64,000 bases of DNA, from positions 1 through 64,000 of the forward strand of contig CAJQHR010000007.1 in the NCBI GenBank assembly GCA_905478225.1. Direction: 5' to 3'. This DNA is from an uncultured Crocinitomix sp. GTDB taxonomy: Bacteria; Bacteroidota; Bacteroidia; Flavobacteriales_D; Crocinitomicaceae. Positions within the stretch are counted from its first letter, which is position 1. Each line of letters begins with the position of its first letter. A program made the translations under genes and the position numbers. Shown here piece by piece: positions 1 through 9,708 of this stretch. The notes under the pieces were generated by a model. That model had not been told where the DNA came from. It did no database searches and saw only the letters and a list, made by a program, of their open reading frames with translations.

Positions 1-112
1 ACAAACTTCAAAACTCTTAACTTAAACTTCCATCTCAAATACTTTTCTATCTCTTTGGTCTTTTTCATATTAAAAGTGTATACTAGGGTTTTATTAAACT
101 AGTTCTCTTTTA

Positions 113-286
113 GTTGACGTAGTCACAGTGATAGAAAAGGCATCAATTCGCAAAGGCGTTTCAGACGCCTTGGATAAAGAAGCCGTGCGAATTATTAAAG
201 CCATGCCAAAATGGAAACCGGGTGAAAAAGATAGTAAACTAGTGAATGTCAATTTTACGCTGCCCGTTCATTTTAGGTTGGATTAA
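113..286 (+). pseudogene. TonB C-terminal domain remnant
   Basis: This frame encodes the last half of a TonB energy-transducer C-terminal domain: a 'SDALDKEAVRIIKAMPKWKPG' region (DxEAxR, then MPxWxPG) followed by 'VNVNFTLPVHF' and a TAA stop. The domain normally follows a proline-rich periplasmic linker and a membrane anchor. Here the reading frame is closed by a TAA at 95-97, and nothing TonB-like is visible in the first 95 bases, so the 5' part is missing. I infer a truncated remnant. An assembly join at the window edge cannot be excluded. Confidence 0.7.
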
Positions 287-405
287 AGTTTGGTCTTGTT
301 TCCAAGGCTGCTCAGGATTTGGAATCGGGCCATTCGGCCGGAATAGTTAGCTACGTTTAGTTTTAATAATCCACGCAAGTGAAAGATTGAAAATCCTGCA
401 TAGCA

Positions 406-477
406 CCAACACGGAACACAACACGCCATAACACAACACACCAAACACACACACAAAACAATACACGCACAAAAAAA
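406..477. repeat. CA-rich low-complexity tract
   Basis: This is an almost pure A/C stretch (ACACAACAC-type units including a short (CA)n run) lying immediately beyond the stop codon of the minus-strand helicase-nuclease gene. Read on the minus strand it is a TG-rich 3' flank. No coding potential or hairpin was seen. Together with 287-405, where no gene could be recognised either, it fills the gap between the TonB remnant and the next gene. Confidence 0.6.
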
Positions 478-480
478 GCA

Positions 481-3400
481 TCAAGTCTCGCCAAGCGTAT
501 CGAGAATAGGGACGCTTTTCCCCTCCTCAGTATAATACAATTCACCGCGCAAATTCTTGAAGCCAATCTCTTTCAAAACCGCCAAGTATTCCTGAACCTG
601 CTCTTTATGCTTGGGCGTTTCTTGCCCCGTTTTAAAATCAACGACCAAAGTTTCTTCGTCGGTGACCACAATTTTATCGGGAATTAATTTACGCCCTTTG
701 GCATTAATCAGTTCTTTTTCGTTTAATTGTTCACCCGTATTAAAATAACTGGCGAATTGGTTGTCATTGAACAGTGTTGTAATTATGGATCGAATTTCAG
801 TTTCCTCTTCTGCGGTGATTTTACCTTTTCGGGTTGATCTTTGTAAGGCGGTTTCTAAATCGGCTAAGCCCTGAAGCTCTGATAATACATAGTGGACTTT
901 CGTTCCAAAAAGGCGCTTCTGATCCAGTTCATCTATGTCCCAATTTTCTGCACTTTTAAAGCTTAAAACGGGTTTGTCCATCTTTTTGCCATGAAAACGA
1001 ACAGGGTAGTTCTTTATTTCAGTGGTTTTTGTCCCTGTATTGCTTACAAATTCACCGAATTGAAATAATCCATCCTCACTCGGACCTAAAATGCTGTTTT
1101 GGAAATAATCATCTAGCCATAATTTAATCGGGGATGGTTTGCCCACTTTTCCGCAAATGAATAGCGCAATTTCTGGACGTGTAAAAGCCACGTAAAGTAA
1201 GTTTAAATTATCCAATAAAAACTTTCCGTGTTCCGTATTATAGGTGTCGGATAATTCGGTTTCTTGTAAAACAGAATTCATCTTTAAAAAATAGGCGGGC
1301 AAGGAATTGTCGGTGTTTTCTATCCAAGAAATCTCTTTGTGAAGATCCATCTGCCAACCAAAAAACGGACAAATAACAATGGGAAACTGTAATCCTTTTG
1401 ATTTATGAATCGTCATTACTTGCGCTGCGTCAGCCCCATCTGGACTCGTGATTGAGGTCTTTTTTCCTTTATCATTAAACCAGTCAATGAAGTCACGCAC
1501 ATTAGAATTGTTGAGCTTTTCAAATAGATGAACTTGCTCTAATAAAAATTGTAAAAACGGATTGGCTGCAATGTTTAAATGAAAAATACCAATAATGGAT
1601 TCAACAAATTCAAAGAGGTTGTGAAAAATGGATGGCTGTATTATTTTATAGCCATATGCTCGAAATATTTCAACGATTGATTTTGTTGCAATTTCGTCCG
1701 TATGTTTTTCGATCGTGCTTCTAGCGCCTTCTTTTAATATGAGCGTAGAAAAATGTTCTAAGGTTTTTATTTTGTAATTCCGCGCGGTAGGATTAATAAT
1801 TGCGGACATCAGGTTCACCACAAATTTTACACTTAAATCCTTACCAATAAATAAACTATCTGGCGAAATAACCTTAATTCCGTTTTCCGTGAGATACCTT
1901 GAAATGTTTGCACCTTTTGAATTATTTCTAGTTAAAATGCAGATATCCTTCAGCGAATAATTGTTCTCTAAAGCCAGTTTTACGGTGTCAAGCACATAAT
2001 CTAACTGATCCTCAGGCGTTAAATCCTTACTGACTTTACTCTCAACGTAACCCTGAAAACTTTTTGTTGGTTCTTGGATTATATCTGAATAAATTACCCT
2101 TAAATTTTCGGGTAACCCCTTCAAAAGTTGCGGAAATAAGTCATTGTTAAATTTTACAATTTCTGGCGCAGAACGGAAGTTCTTTTTCAAGGGATATTTA
2201 GCACCGAGGGCTTTAAAAAGTGGCTCTGCTTCAGTCAGTGAAGCAATATTATCAGGATTCAAGATCTTTTCTGGCAGTCCGGTGAACTGTTCAACCTCAC
2301 CATTTCGCCAACGATAAATCGCTTGCTTACCGTCTCCAACAATTAAGTTACTGTTTTCTGAAGCTAGAGAGTTATGCACCAGCGGAATCATATTGATCCA
2401 TTGCATGTGCGAAGTATCTTGAAACTCGTCCAATAAAAAGTGAGCATACCGAACTCCAAGGCGCTCGTAGATGAACGGAACAGGTTCCTCCGTAATAATT
2501 TCAGCAATCTTTCGATAAAAATCTGAAATCAATAAAACATTCTCTTCCGATTTTACCTGCTCAACCAACTTAATTAAATGGTTTAATAAAGAGAGGTTGT
2601 TGAGGTTTTTAAGAATTTCTTTATTGACGATATAGGTTTTATATTCCCCTTCAAGTATCGCTCCAATTTGTTGAAAATATTGATTTAGAAGTGGTGCTAA
2701 TTCATCAGCAATATGTTTGTTTGAACTTTTTGGATGTCCCCATTTATCCTGATCTATGTACTTTAATAGTGCTGTGCGTTTGCCTGAAAAATCGCCATTT
2801 GCTACTTTTTGAAAGTACGTCACAATTGAATTAGACAATCCTTGAAAATCCTCCTCGACTAGGTTTCTTGACGCGATTAAGTCAGAGGCCTCTTTGCCAT
2901 TACGAGCAATTTTATCTGAGATGATTTTATTCTCTTTTTTCAAATCATCCTGCACCTTCAAGAAATCTCCAGGAGAAAGTTTCTTCAATAAATCAATTGC
3001 TTTAATGGCTTCTTCTTTAAAAATCTCATTACTAAAATCATAGAGTTGTTGCGAAAAATTCCATGACTTATCTTCTGAAAGGTTTGAATTAGCATAACGC
3101 AGCATTAAATTGGTCAGTTCAGCATCTCTTCCAATTTGATCAAAAAGCATATCAGTGACATTCTTCCGCAATTTCTGCATGTCCAATTCCACATCAAAAT
3201 CAATTGAAATATTTAAATCTTTCGCAAAAGTACGAATGACTTTGTGCGTAAATTTATCAATCGTCATGACTGAAAATGAACTATAATTGTGAAGAATGCG
3301 ATTCAGTATTTTTGCTGATCGCGCCTCCACCAGTGTAGGGGAGATGCCCAAGTTTTTAGAAGTATCTACCAAAAATCCGAGTTCTTTCTCCATTTTTTCT

Positions 3401-3606
3401 GATACCGGTTTGCCCAATTGAATCAAACCGTCCAAAATTCGTTCTTTCATTTCGTTCGCCGCTTTATTGGTAAAAGTCATGGCTAAAATTGAACGAAATT
3501 TCATTGGGTTATCGCTGTGCAAAACAATCCGCAAATACTCTTGTACGAGTGTATAGGTTTTTCCGCTACCAGCAGATGCGTTAAATATTTTGAGCGGTTT
3601 TTCCAA
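481..3606 (-). CDS. AddA/RecB-like UvrD-family helicase with C-terminal nuclease domain
   Basis: This 1041-residue protein is an SF1A helicase fused to a PD-(D/E)XK nuclease, the architecture of AddA/RecB subunits that process DNA double-strand ends. Walker A is ASAGSGKT at about residues 10-17, Walker B is LLDEFQDTS near 392, and helicase motif V (TIHKSKGLQFP) is near 730. The C-terminal nuclease shows D, then VVDFKTG, then QVQEYL from about residue 975, so its catalytic set looks intact. The only usable start is TTG at 3606-3604: upstream in frame there is a stop (TGA) with no ATG or GTG between. No AddB-like partner lies beside it. Confidence 0.9.
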   Translation of the reverse strand: MEKPLKIFNASAGSGKTYTLVQEYLRIVLHSDNPMKFRSILAMTFTNKAANEMKERILDGLIQLGKPVSEKMEKELGFLVDTSKNLGISPTLVEARSAKILNRILHNYSSFSVMTIDKFTHKVIRTFAKDLNISIDFDVELDMQKLRKNVTDMLFDQIGRDAELTNLMLRYANSNLSEDKSWNFSQQLYDFSNEIFKEEAIKAIDLLKKLSPGDFLKVQDDLKKENKIISDKIARNGKEASDLIASRNLVEEDFQGLSNSIVTYFQKVANGDFSGKRTALLKYIDQDKWGHPKSSNKHIADELAPLLNQYFQQIGAILEGEYKTYIVNKEILKNLNNLSLLNHLIKLVEQVKSEENVLLISDFYRKIAEIITEEPVPFIYERLGVRYAHFLLDEFQDTSHMQWINMIPLVHNSLASENSNLIVGDGKQAIYRWRNGEVEQFTGLPEKILNPDNIASLTEAEPLFKALGAKYPLKKNFRSAPEIVKFNNDLFPQLLKGLPENLRVIYSDIIQEPTKSFQGYVESKVSKDLTPEDQLDYVLDTVKLALENNYSLKDICILTRNNSKGANISRYLTENGIKVISPDSLFIGKDLSVKFVVNLMSAIINPTARNYKIKTLEHFSTLILKEGARSTIEKHTDEIATKSIVEIFRAYGYKIIQPSIFHNLFEFVESIIGIFHLNIAANPFLQFLLEQVHLFEKLNNSNVRDFIDWFNDKGKKTSITSPDGADAAQVMTIHKSKGLQFPIVICPFFGWQMDLHKEISWIENTDNSLPAYFLKMNSVLQETELSDTYNTEHGKFLLDNLNLLYVAFTRPEIALFICGKVGKPSPIKLWLDDYFQNSILGPSEDGLFQFGEFVSNTGTKTTEIKNYPVRFHGKKMDKPVLSFKSAENWDIDELDQKRLFGTKVHYVLSELQGLADLETALQRSTRKGKITAEEETEIRSIITTLFNDNQFASYFNTGEQLNEKELINAKGRKLIPDKIVVTDEETLVVDFKTGQETPKHKEQVQEYLAVLKEIGFKNLRGELYYTEEGKSVPILDTLGET

Positions 3607-3702
3607 TGGGAATCTTGTATTGTTAATAATTCATCAATAAAATTACAAAATTTGAAACCAAAGCAGCTAGTTTTAATTCATTATTACTAACTTTCCTACA
3701 GA

Positions 3703-4515
3703 ATGAAAAACTTACTATTTTTCCTCGCCCTATTCACCGCATTTGTTGGGTCTTCACAAGTGTATCCTCAAATAGGAGCGCGGTCAGCAGCAATCGGCGG
3801 CACAGGTCTTACACTAAATGATGTTTATTCGGTTTATAATAACCCTGGTTCTTTTGGGGCATTTGAAAAAACCGCAATTGGACTGAACTATGAAAACCGA
3901 TTTTTATTGAAGGAACTTTCTTCACAGGCATTGGCTTTTGGTTATCACACTGAAAAGAGCGGTAACTTCGGATTTCAATTTCAGCAACATGGATTTTCAC
4001 TTTATCGTGAAATGCAGGCGAGTATAGTCTATGGGCGCCAATTGTTCCGTAATTTTTATGGTGGATTTGCATTAAATTTTCACCGCGTTCAATTGGGGGA
4101 TATTTATGGTTCTAAAAACACGGCTTCTGGTACCTTAGGAATTTTTTATCAAGCCTCAAACGCTTTAAACTTTGGAGTACGGGTTCAAAATATTTCTAGA
4201 ACAGAATTGTCTGAATTTGAAGATGAGCGCCTTCCAACACGATTTGCAATTGGTGCAACCTACATTTTTAGTGAAAAAGTGTTTTGGAATGTTGAGGCAG
4301 AAAAAACAATTATACATCCGATAAACGTAAAGTCGGGCTTGGAAATACATCCACACGAAATTTTGTATTTGCGTTTAGGTGTTAATTCTTACCCTTTTCA
4401 ATCGGCTTTCGGTTTTGGTTTGGCCTTTGGTAATTTACAACTTGATATGTCCACTATGTGGCATAGTAACCTCGGCTTGAGTCCATCAGCAGGTCTAAAA
4501 TATAGATTCAATTAA
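3703..4515 (+). CDS. PorV/PorQ-like outer membrane beta-barrel protein
   Basis: This 270-residue protein has a signal peptide (to about residue 18) and then IGARSAAIGGTGLTLNDVYSVYNNPGS, the N-terminal pattern of PorV/PorQ/FadL-like barrels in Bacteroidota. The remainder is alternating aromatic/polar beta-strand sequence ending in GLKYRFN, a typical C-terminal barrel strand. It is shorter than PorV (about 390) or PorQ (about 340), so an assignment as a T9SS shuttle is not supported. One base separates it from the following helix-hairpin-helix barrel gene, suggesting co-translation and a joint outer-membrane role. Confidence 0.72.
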   Translation: MKNLLFFLALFTAFVGSSQVYPQIGARSAAIGGTGLTLNDVYSVYNNPGSFGAFEKTAIGLNYENRFLLKELSSQALAFGYHTEKSGNFGFQFQQHGFSLYREMQASIVYGRQLFRNFYGGFALNFHRVQLGDIYGSKNTASGTLGIFYQASNALNFGVRVQNISRTELSEFEDERLPTRFAIGATYIFSEKVFWNVEAEKTIIHPINVKSGLEIHPHEILYLRLGVNSYPFQSAFGFGLAFGNLQLDMSTMWHSNLGLSPSAGLKYRFN

Positions 4516-4516
4516 A

Positions 4517-6586
4517 ATGCGGTTATTGCTTTTATTTATCGTTGTTTTATCTGCAGAGATTGCGCTTTCGCAAGACCCTAAGAAGCAGCAAATAATTGAG
4601 CAAAGAATCGAATTTATAGGTGAAACTCTTGAAGATTCGGACATTGATTTAACGACCTATTTTGATGATCTCTTCAATTATTACGACAATCCACTGAACC
4701 TAAATAGCGCAACTGAGGGAGAATTAATTCGCCTCCATTTAATGACGGATGTGCAAATAGTGTCTCTCCTGAATTACCGCAAACTTTATGGCGATTTTAT
4801 AACGATTTATGAATTAGCAGCCATTGATGAGCTGGATTTAAACGCGATTGAATTGATTTTACCTTTTGTTGTGGTTGAAAAAGTTGAGAAGGATGATTTT
4901 AAATGGAAAAATGCAATTCGTTATTCAAGACATGAAATTATTGCACGTTATCAAAATACATTTGAAGAAAAAGAAGGCTATATTGTCAAGCCCGATAGTA
5001 TCCTTGCTGATTCTCCAAATAGTCAATATTTAGGGAGTTCAGATAAGTTGTATTTGCGTTATAGAAATCGGTATAAAGATCGATTAAGTTGGGGCTTTAC
5101 AGCAGAGAAAGATGCAGGAGAAGAGTTTTTTAGAGGAACTCAAAAGCAAGGATTCGATTTTTATTCGGGACATTTATTTGTGCGTAAACTGTGGAAATTC
5201 AATGCACTGGCATTGGGAGATTATCAAGTGAATGTAGGGCAAGGATTAACTGTGTGGTCTGGTTTTGGAATTGGAAAATCTGCAGATGTTATGAATGGCA
5301 AACGATTTGCGACAGGACTTCGACCGTATGCATCCGTAAATGAGTCCAGATTTTTAAGAGGAGCAGCAGCGAACTTTCAAAATGAAAAAATAGACTTTAC
5401 CCTCTTCGGATCGAGAAAACGATTGGATGCAAATATTAGTTTTGACGATACGTTAAATGGCTTTGATAATAGTTTTACCTCCTTTCAAATTTCAGGTTTT
5501 CATAGAATACCAGGTGAAATTGAAAAGCAAAACACGCTGCGTGAAACCATTGTAGGGGGCGAATTTGCACTTAAAGGAAATAGTTACCGGATTGGTATTT
5601 CATCTGTTCATACAAGTTTTGATCAACCCTTAATTATTGATACCTCAGGTTATAAAAAGTTTAAATTTTCAGGGAGTCAATTATTGACAACTGGATTGAA
5701 TTATCGCTTCTACATCCGAAAATTGACCATTTTTGGAGAAACTGCTGCCAGTGATAATTTAAAATTTGGAACAGTAAACGGATTGGCATGGCATGTTGAT
5801 CCAAGATTAGACTTATTGCTCATTTATCGCAATTATGATAAATCATTTCAATCCCTTTACTCAACTGGTTTTGGGGAATCGGCCGATAATACTGGCGAAC
5901 GCGGTCTTTATATTGGAGCGCAAGCCAGAATAAGTAAAAAAATTAGCATTAATGCCTATTATGATCAATTCAAATTCACCTATTATAAGTGGCTCACGAA
6001 TGACTTAAGTCATGGAAGAGAGTACTTTGGGCAAATCAACTATAAAGCTTCGTATAATTCGAGTTTTTATGTTCGCATGCGGAATAAAGTGACACAACGA
6101 AATACGAAAGATGATGTTGAAGGCATAAAAGGGCAAGAGTACATCAGAAAAAACACAATTCGGGTGAACTATGATCAACGTATTAACTCACAATGGTCCT
6201 TTAAGACACGGTTCGAATGGGTCAATCATTTTTATGGCGATCAAAAAAGTAAAGGGGTCATGTTTTTTCAAGATTTAAAGTTCCGTTTGAAAAAAATTCC
6301 ATTGACATTATATGGTCGATATGCAATTTTTGATACCGACAATAACGATTCAAGAATTTATGCATACGAAAATGATTTGCTAGGTGTATTTAGTATCCCT
6401 TCTTATTTTTATAAAGGCATTCGAACCTACTTAATGTTAAAATATGACCTCGGTCGAAAAATAGATTTATGGTTACGGTGGGACGTATTTTCTTACGCCA
6501 ACCGTGATACCATTTCTTCAGGATTGGAAGAGATTCAAGGTAGCGAAAAAACAACAATTAAAATGCAATTGAAGATTAAGCTATAA
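4517..6586 (+). CDS. Helix-hairpin-helix (ComEA-like) protein with C-terminal beta-barrel
   Basis: The 689-residue product has a signal peptide, a helix-hairpin-helix segment at about residues 58-115 (LNLNSATEGELIRL..., then FITIYELAAIDELDLNAI) and a long C-terminal region rich in alternating aromatic beta strands ending in KMQLKIKL, as expected for an outer-membrane barrel. The HhH fold is shared with ComEA-type DNA-binding proteins, but DNA binding here is only an inference. It sits directly between the PorV-like gene and the broken histidine kinase, whose ATG follows its stop codon without a gap, so the three probably formed one operon. Confidence 0.75.
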   Translation: MRLLLLFIVVLSAEIALSQDPKKQQIIEQRIEFIGETLEDSDIDLTTYFDDLFNYYDNPLNLNSATEGELIRLHLMTDVQIVSLLNYRKLYGDFITIYELAAIDELDLNAIELILPFVVVEKVEKDDFKWKNAIRYSRHEIIARYQNTFEEKEGYIVKPDSILADSPNSQYLGSSDKLYLRYRNRYKDRLSWGFTAEKDAGEEFFRGTQKQGFDFYSGHLFVRKLWKFNALALGDYQVNVGQGLTVWSGFGIGKSADVMNGKRFATGLRPYASVNESRFLRGAAANFQNEKIDFTLFGSRKRLDANISFDDTLNGFDNSFTSFQISGFHRIPGEIEKQNTLRETIVGGEFALKGNSYRIGISSVHTSFDQPLIIDTSGYKKFKFSGSQLLTTGLNYRFYIRKLTIFGETAASDNLKFGTVNGLAWHVDPRLDLLLIYRNYDKSFQSLYSTGFGESADNTGERGLYIGAQARISKKISINAYYDQFKFTYYKWLTNDLSHGREYFGQINYKASYNSSFYVRMRNKVTQRNTKDDVEGIKGQEYIRKNTIRVNYDQRINSQWSFKTRFEWVNHFYGDQKSKGVMFFQDLKFRLKKIPLTLYGRYAIFDTDNNDSRIYAYENDLLGVFSIPSYFYKGIRTYLMLKYDLGRKIDLWLRWDVFSYANRDTISSGLEEIQGSEKTTIKMQLKIKL

Positions 6587-7792
6587 ATGAAACTGTTTAC
6601 TCCTCCCACATCTAAATTCACCACTTATTATAAACAAGGTGCATTTGAGTTATCATGGCGATATAACGCGTTCATGATGTATAGCCTATACCTTATTAAT
6701 TTTGGCGGGTGCAATTGTCGGGATAGATGTTTTTTTTATCGGAATATTATGTTGGGTGACACCGGCAACCTCCTTGATCGTAATGAAGCGAACTCGAAAA
6801 TACGAGCTTGTTGCATACGCACAAGTGGTTTTGGGTTGCCTTGCAACCGGACTAGTTCTCAATTTGAATTTTGTTCCAATTCATGCCGTTGAGGTTGTTT
6901 TTATGATGATTACCTGTTTCTATGCGTTTATAGCTTTAGGTAGAAAGGTTGGAATCGTGTCATTATTCGCCCAACTCATTTGGGTTTCCGTTTACATTTT
7001 TAGAGGTGTTGATCCTCCTGAAGATGTTCAGATTGTGGAAAAGATCGCTCTTTTTATGGCGCTCGTTGTTTCTTTCGCCTTGTTTGGTTTTTTAATTGTA
7101 GAGTTTTTAAAGTTAAGACGGAACGCGGAGAATAAATACGTTTCAATAAACCAGGATTTGACAGAGGTGAACCATTTGGTGAATTTGCAATACCAAGAGA
7201 AAACGGTCATGTTGAAAGAGATTCATCACCGTGTTAAAAACAACCTGTAAGTTATTTCTAGTCTGCTCCACTTACAATCTTATGAAATTGAAGAAGAAGC
7301 TTTGCGGATGCATCTTCAAGATGCCATTTATCGTGTATCAGCAATGGCATTGATTCATCAAAAAATGTATCAGAACGAAAACTTGTCCCAGATTAATCTC
7401 AAAAATTATATCGAATCGTTGGCAAAGGATCTTGTGCATATTCATGCCAAACATACTGCCGTCAGGTTGGAAGTTAAATCGGATATACAGGAACTGGGAA
7501 ATGATTCATTGGTACGCTTGCATTAATACTGAATGAATTAATCACAAATTCATTGAAACACGCCTTTGCCGAGAGAACGGAAGGTCTAATTCATATTGAT
7601 ATTAAACGAATAGAAAATACTGATTTCTTTGATTTTATTTATCGAGATGGTGGAGAATGGAAATCAACTCCAAAAGGCAATTCTTTTGGATTAGAATTAA
7701 TCGCTACGTTAACCGAGCAATTAGATGGCCAAGTAGAACGCAGTTACGACAACGGAACCAAGTATAAGTTTAAGCTTCGGGATTTAAAATAA
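6587..7792 (+). pseudogene. Broken membrane sensor histidine kinase (HisKA_2 type)
   Basis: Pieces in different frames together give a membrane-anchored histidine kinase: several hydrophobic helices, the phospho-acceptor motif EIHHRVKNNL, the VISSLLHLQS continuation typical of HisKA_2, then ILNELITNSLKHAF (N box) and GLELIATLTEQL (G box region) to the end. Three lesions separate them: a frameshift near 6678-6700, an in-frame TAA at 7248-7250 exactly where the family has Gln (NNLQVISS), and a one-base loss near 7512-7515. No response regulator is adjacent. Three independent lesions make true decay likely. Its 3' end overlaps the convergent aroB gene by 23 bases. Confidence 0.85.
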
Positions 7793-8855
7793 ATTCGAAT
7801 GCTTCAGAAATGAGGGCATCATTGACCTTTTGATTGTAAATAGCACTGCCAATTTTATTTAATAATGTGAATGAAATTTCTCCATTCACATTTTTTTTAT
7901 CATTTAATAAAAGTGGTTTTATTTCAGCAATAGCTGCTGTTTCAACTTCCAATTTCGGGTATCGGTTTCGAATTGTATCATTGATTTCTTCAAATTCATT
8001 TTGATTCAATAGTTCCATTTTTAATGAAATAAAACTTTCTGCTAACATGCCCCAAGCCACGGCATAACCATGCGGAATTACAGCGTCATTTTCGAGATAA
8101 TAACCTTCAATGGCATGTCCAATTGTATGCCCAAAATTGAGATTTTTTCTATTGCTTTTTTCTAGATGATCTTCCGTTACAATTTTTTGCTTAATGGCAA
8201 CAGAATGATAAATAGAATCAAGCCATGTTTCTGGATTAGAACTTAGATCAATTGATTTCAGTTCCTTCCAATATTTAGCATCAGCAATTAAACCATGCTT
8301 AAGCATTTCTGCATAACCCGATTCTAATTCAATAGGGGGTAGCGTAGTTAAATAGCGCGCGTCAATAAAAACGTAATCAGCATCCGCAAACACACCAATT
8401 TGATTTTTATAGGGCCCTAAATCAATTCCCGTTTTCCCGCCCACTGAAGCATCCACCTGAGAAAGTAGGGTTGTTGGCACATTAATAAATGAGAGTCCCC
8501 TTTTAAATGTAGCGGCAATAAATCCGCCCAAATCCGTGATAACGCCACCACCAAAATTTATGATCAAATCATTTCGCCCAATTTCATATTCACTTAACGC
8601 GGACCAAACATGCTGGCAAATGTCTAAAACCTTATTTTCTTCACCAGGCGGAAGTTGAATAATCTCGGCTTCATGCAAAGCTTCGAAAGAGGAAATGAAA
8701 TCCTCCATCCACAAATCATATACATTCTCGTCTGTTATGATGATTTTTTTCGATTGAGCATAACGCGGCGAAGAGAGTAAGGCGTCAAATCCATTCTCTG
8801 TTAGGTTCCCAAATCGAATTTCTGATTGATTGTAAGTGAGCGTTTTCAAATTCAT
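7770..8855 (-). CDS. aroB: 3-dehydroquinate synthase
   Basis: This enzyme converts DAHP to 3-dehydroquinate, the second step of the shikimate pathway, using NAD and a divalent metal. The 361-residue sequence has the NAD-binding FGGGVITDLGGFIAATFKRG segment, the PTTLLSQVDASVGGKTG motif, the metal and catalytic region ESGYAEMLKHG, and the metal-binding histidines in NFGHTIGHAIE and PHGYAV. Length fits the family. It starts at an ATG and is convergent with the histidine kinase pseudogene. A TACTTTTA element about 20 bases upstream resembles the Bacteroidetes -7 box with one mismatch. Confidence 0.96.
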   Translation of the reverse strand: MNLKTLTYNQSEIRFGNLTENGFDALLSSPRYAQSKKIIITDENVYDLWMEDFISSFEALHEAEIIQLPPGEENKVLDICQHVWSALSEYEIGRNDLIINFGGGVITDLGGFIAATFKRGLSFINVPTTLLSQVDASVGGKTGIDLGPYKNQIGVFADADYVFIDARYLTTLPPIELESGYAEMLKHGLIADAKYWKELKSIDLSSNPETWLDSIYHSVAIKQKIVTEDHLEKSNRKNLNFGHTIGHAIEGYYLENDAVIPHGYAVAWGMLAESFISLKMELLNQNEFEEINDTIRNRYPKLEVETAAIAEIKPLLLNDKKNVNGEISFTLLNKIGSAIYNQKVNDALISEAFEFILNPEA

Positions 8856-8933
8856 TTTATTTTACCTTGTAAAAGTACAATTTTACTTGAAATTAAATTG
8901 ATGGGCATAAGAGAGTCATTGATTAAACGAGAT

Positions 8934-9647
8934 TCAATTAATTGTAGGCTGCAACTTAAGATGCCGCAATAGGTTGATTCCACCTTTCCATTCGCAGCTC
9001 ACGTCTGTAAATAGAGAGTGACCTTCTTCGAATATGAGTTCGTATGTATCAAAATGATCGCAGGTTTCCTCCCGACTAAATAGATTTAATTCAGTTTCAA
9101 ATTTTTGAATAAAGTAGAATTCTTCTGGATTTATAATCTTTCGTTTTTTGCCATTATGAGAAAGATAGAAGACATCATTCTCGCGGTCAATTGTCAATGT
9201 ATCCACTATTTTGTCAACTAGGGTATGCGGTGTTGATCGAAGTATAATACTGCATGCTTCACCGTTCCCGATTTTTGAAATAAATGGGGTGTGGTTAGAT
9301 TCCTCATTGTTATATCTGTCTGGACGGAGGATTTTAAAAGTGGTGTCTTTTTTCGGATTAATAAAAATATTTAGGTGTCGAGGAAGGTCATACTGGTTTA
9401 TATAATGCAATTCATGCCACCCTGACTCAAGATTAGGAATGTGAATAGTGCTTTTTCCGTTAGGTCGAAAAGTCCCAATTGTTATGGTGTCTGATTCATG
9501 TCCTTTTTTTAAGCTGAATTGATTATAGGTTGTGTCTGCCAAGTTCTTCTTACAATTTTTAATTTCAACTGTTAAAGTATGCTGACTGAAGCCACGGAAG
9601 GAGTTAGTTAAAAGAATAATAGTCGTGAAAATTGGCGATAATTTCAT
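8934..9647 (-). CDS. Secreted protein of unknown function
   Basis: I do not recognise this family. The start chosen gives MKLSPIFTTIILLTNSFRGFSQ, a good signal peptide cleaved before HTLTVEI; an ATG five codons further upstream is also possible. The mature part is about 215 residues, soluble-looking, with beta-rich sequence and a few cysteines (CKK, CSI, CDHF, CEW). It lies between aroB and a T9SS LamG protein on the same strand, but carries no T9SS sorting domain. Confidence 0.6.
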   Translation of the reverse strand: MKLSPIFTTIILLTNSFRGFSQHTLTVEIKNCKKNLADTTYNQFSLKKGHESDTITIGTFRPNGKSTIHIPNLESGWHELHYINQYDLPRHLNIFINPKKDTTFKILRPDRYNNEESNHTPFISKIGNGEACSIILRSTPHTLVDKIVDTLTIDRENDVFYLSHNGKKRKIINPEEFYFIQKFETELNLFSREETCDHFDTYELIFEEGHSLFTDVSCEWKGGINLLRHLKLQPTIN

Positions 9648-9708
9648 GAATCGAGGCTGCAAAAAATGTACCTCTAAAGTACTATTATTTTTTTATGCCG
9701 TTCTAGAT

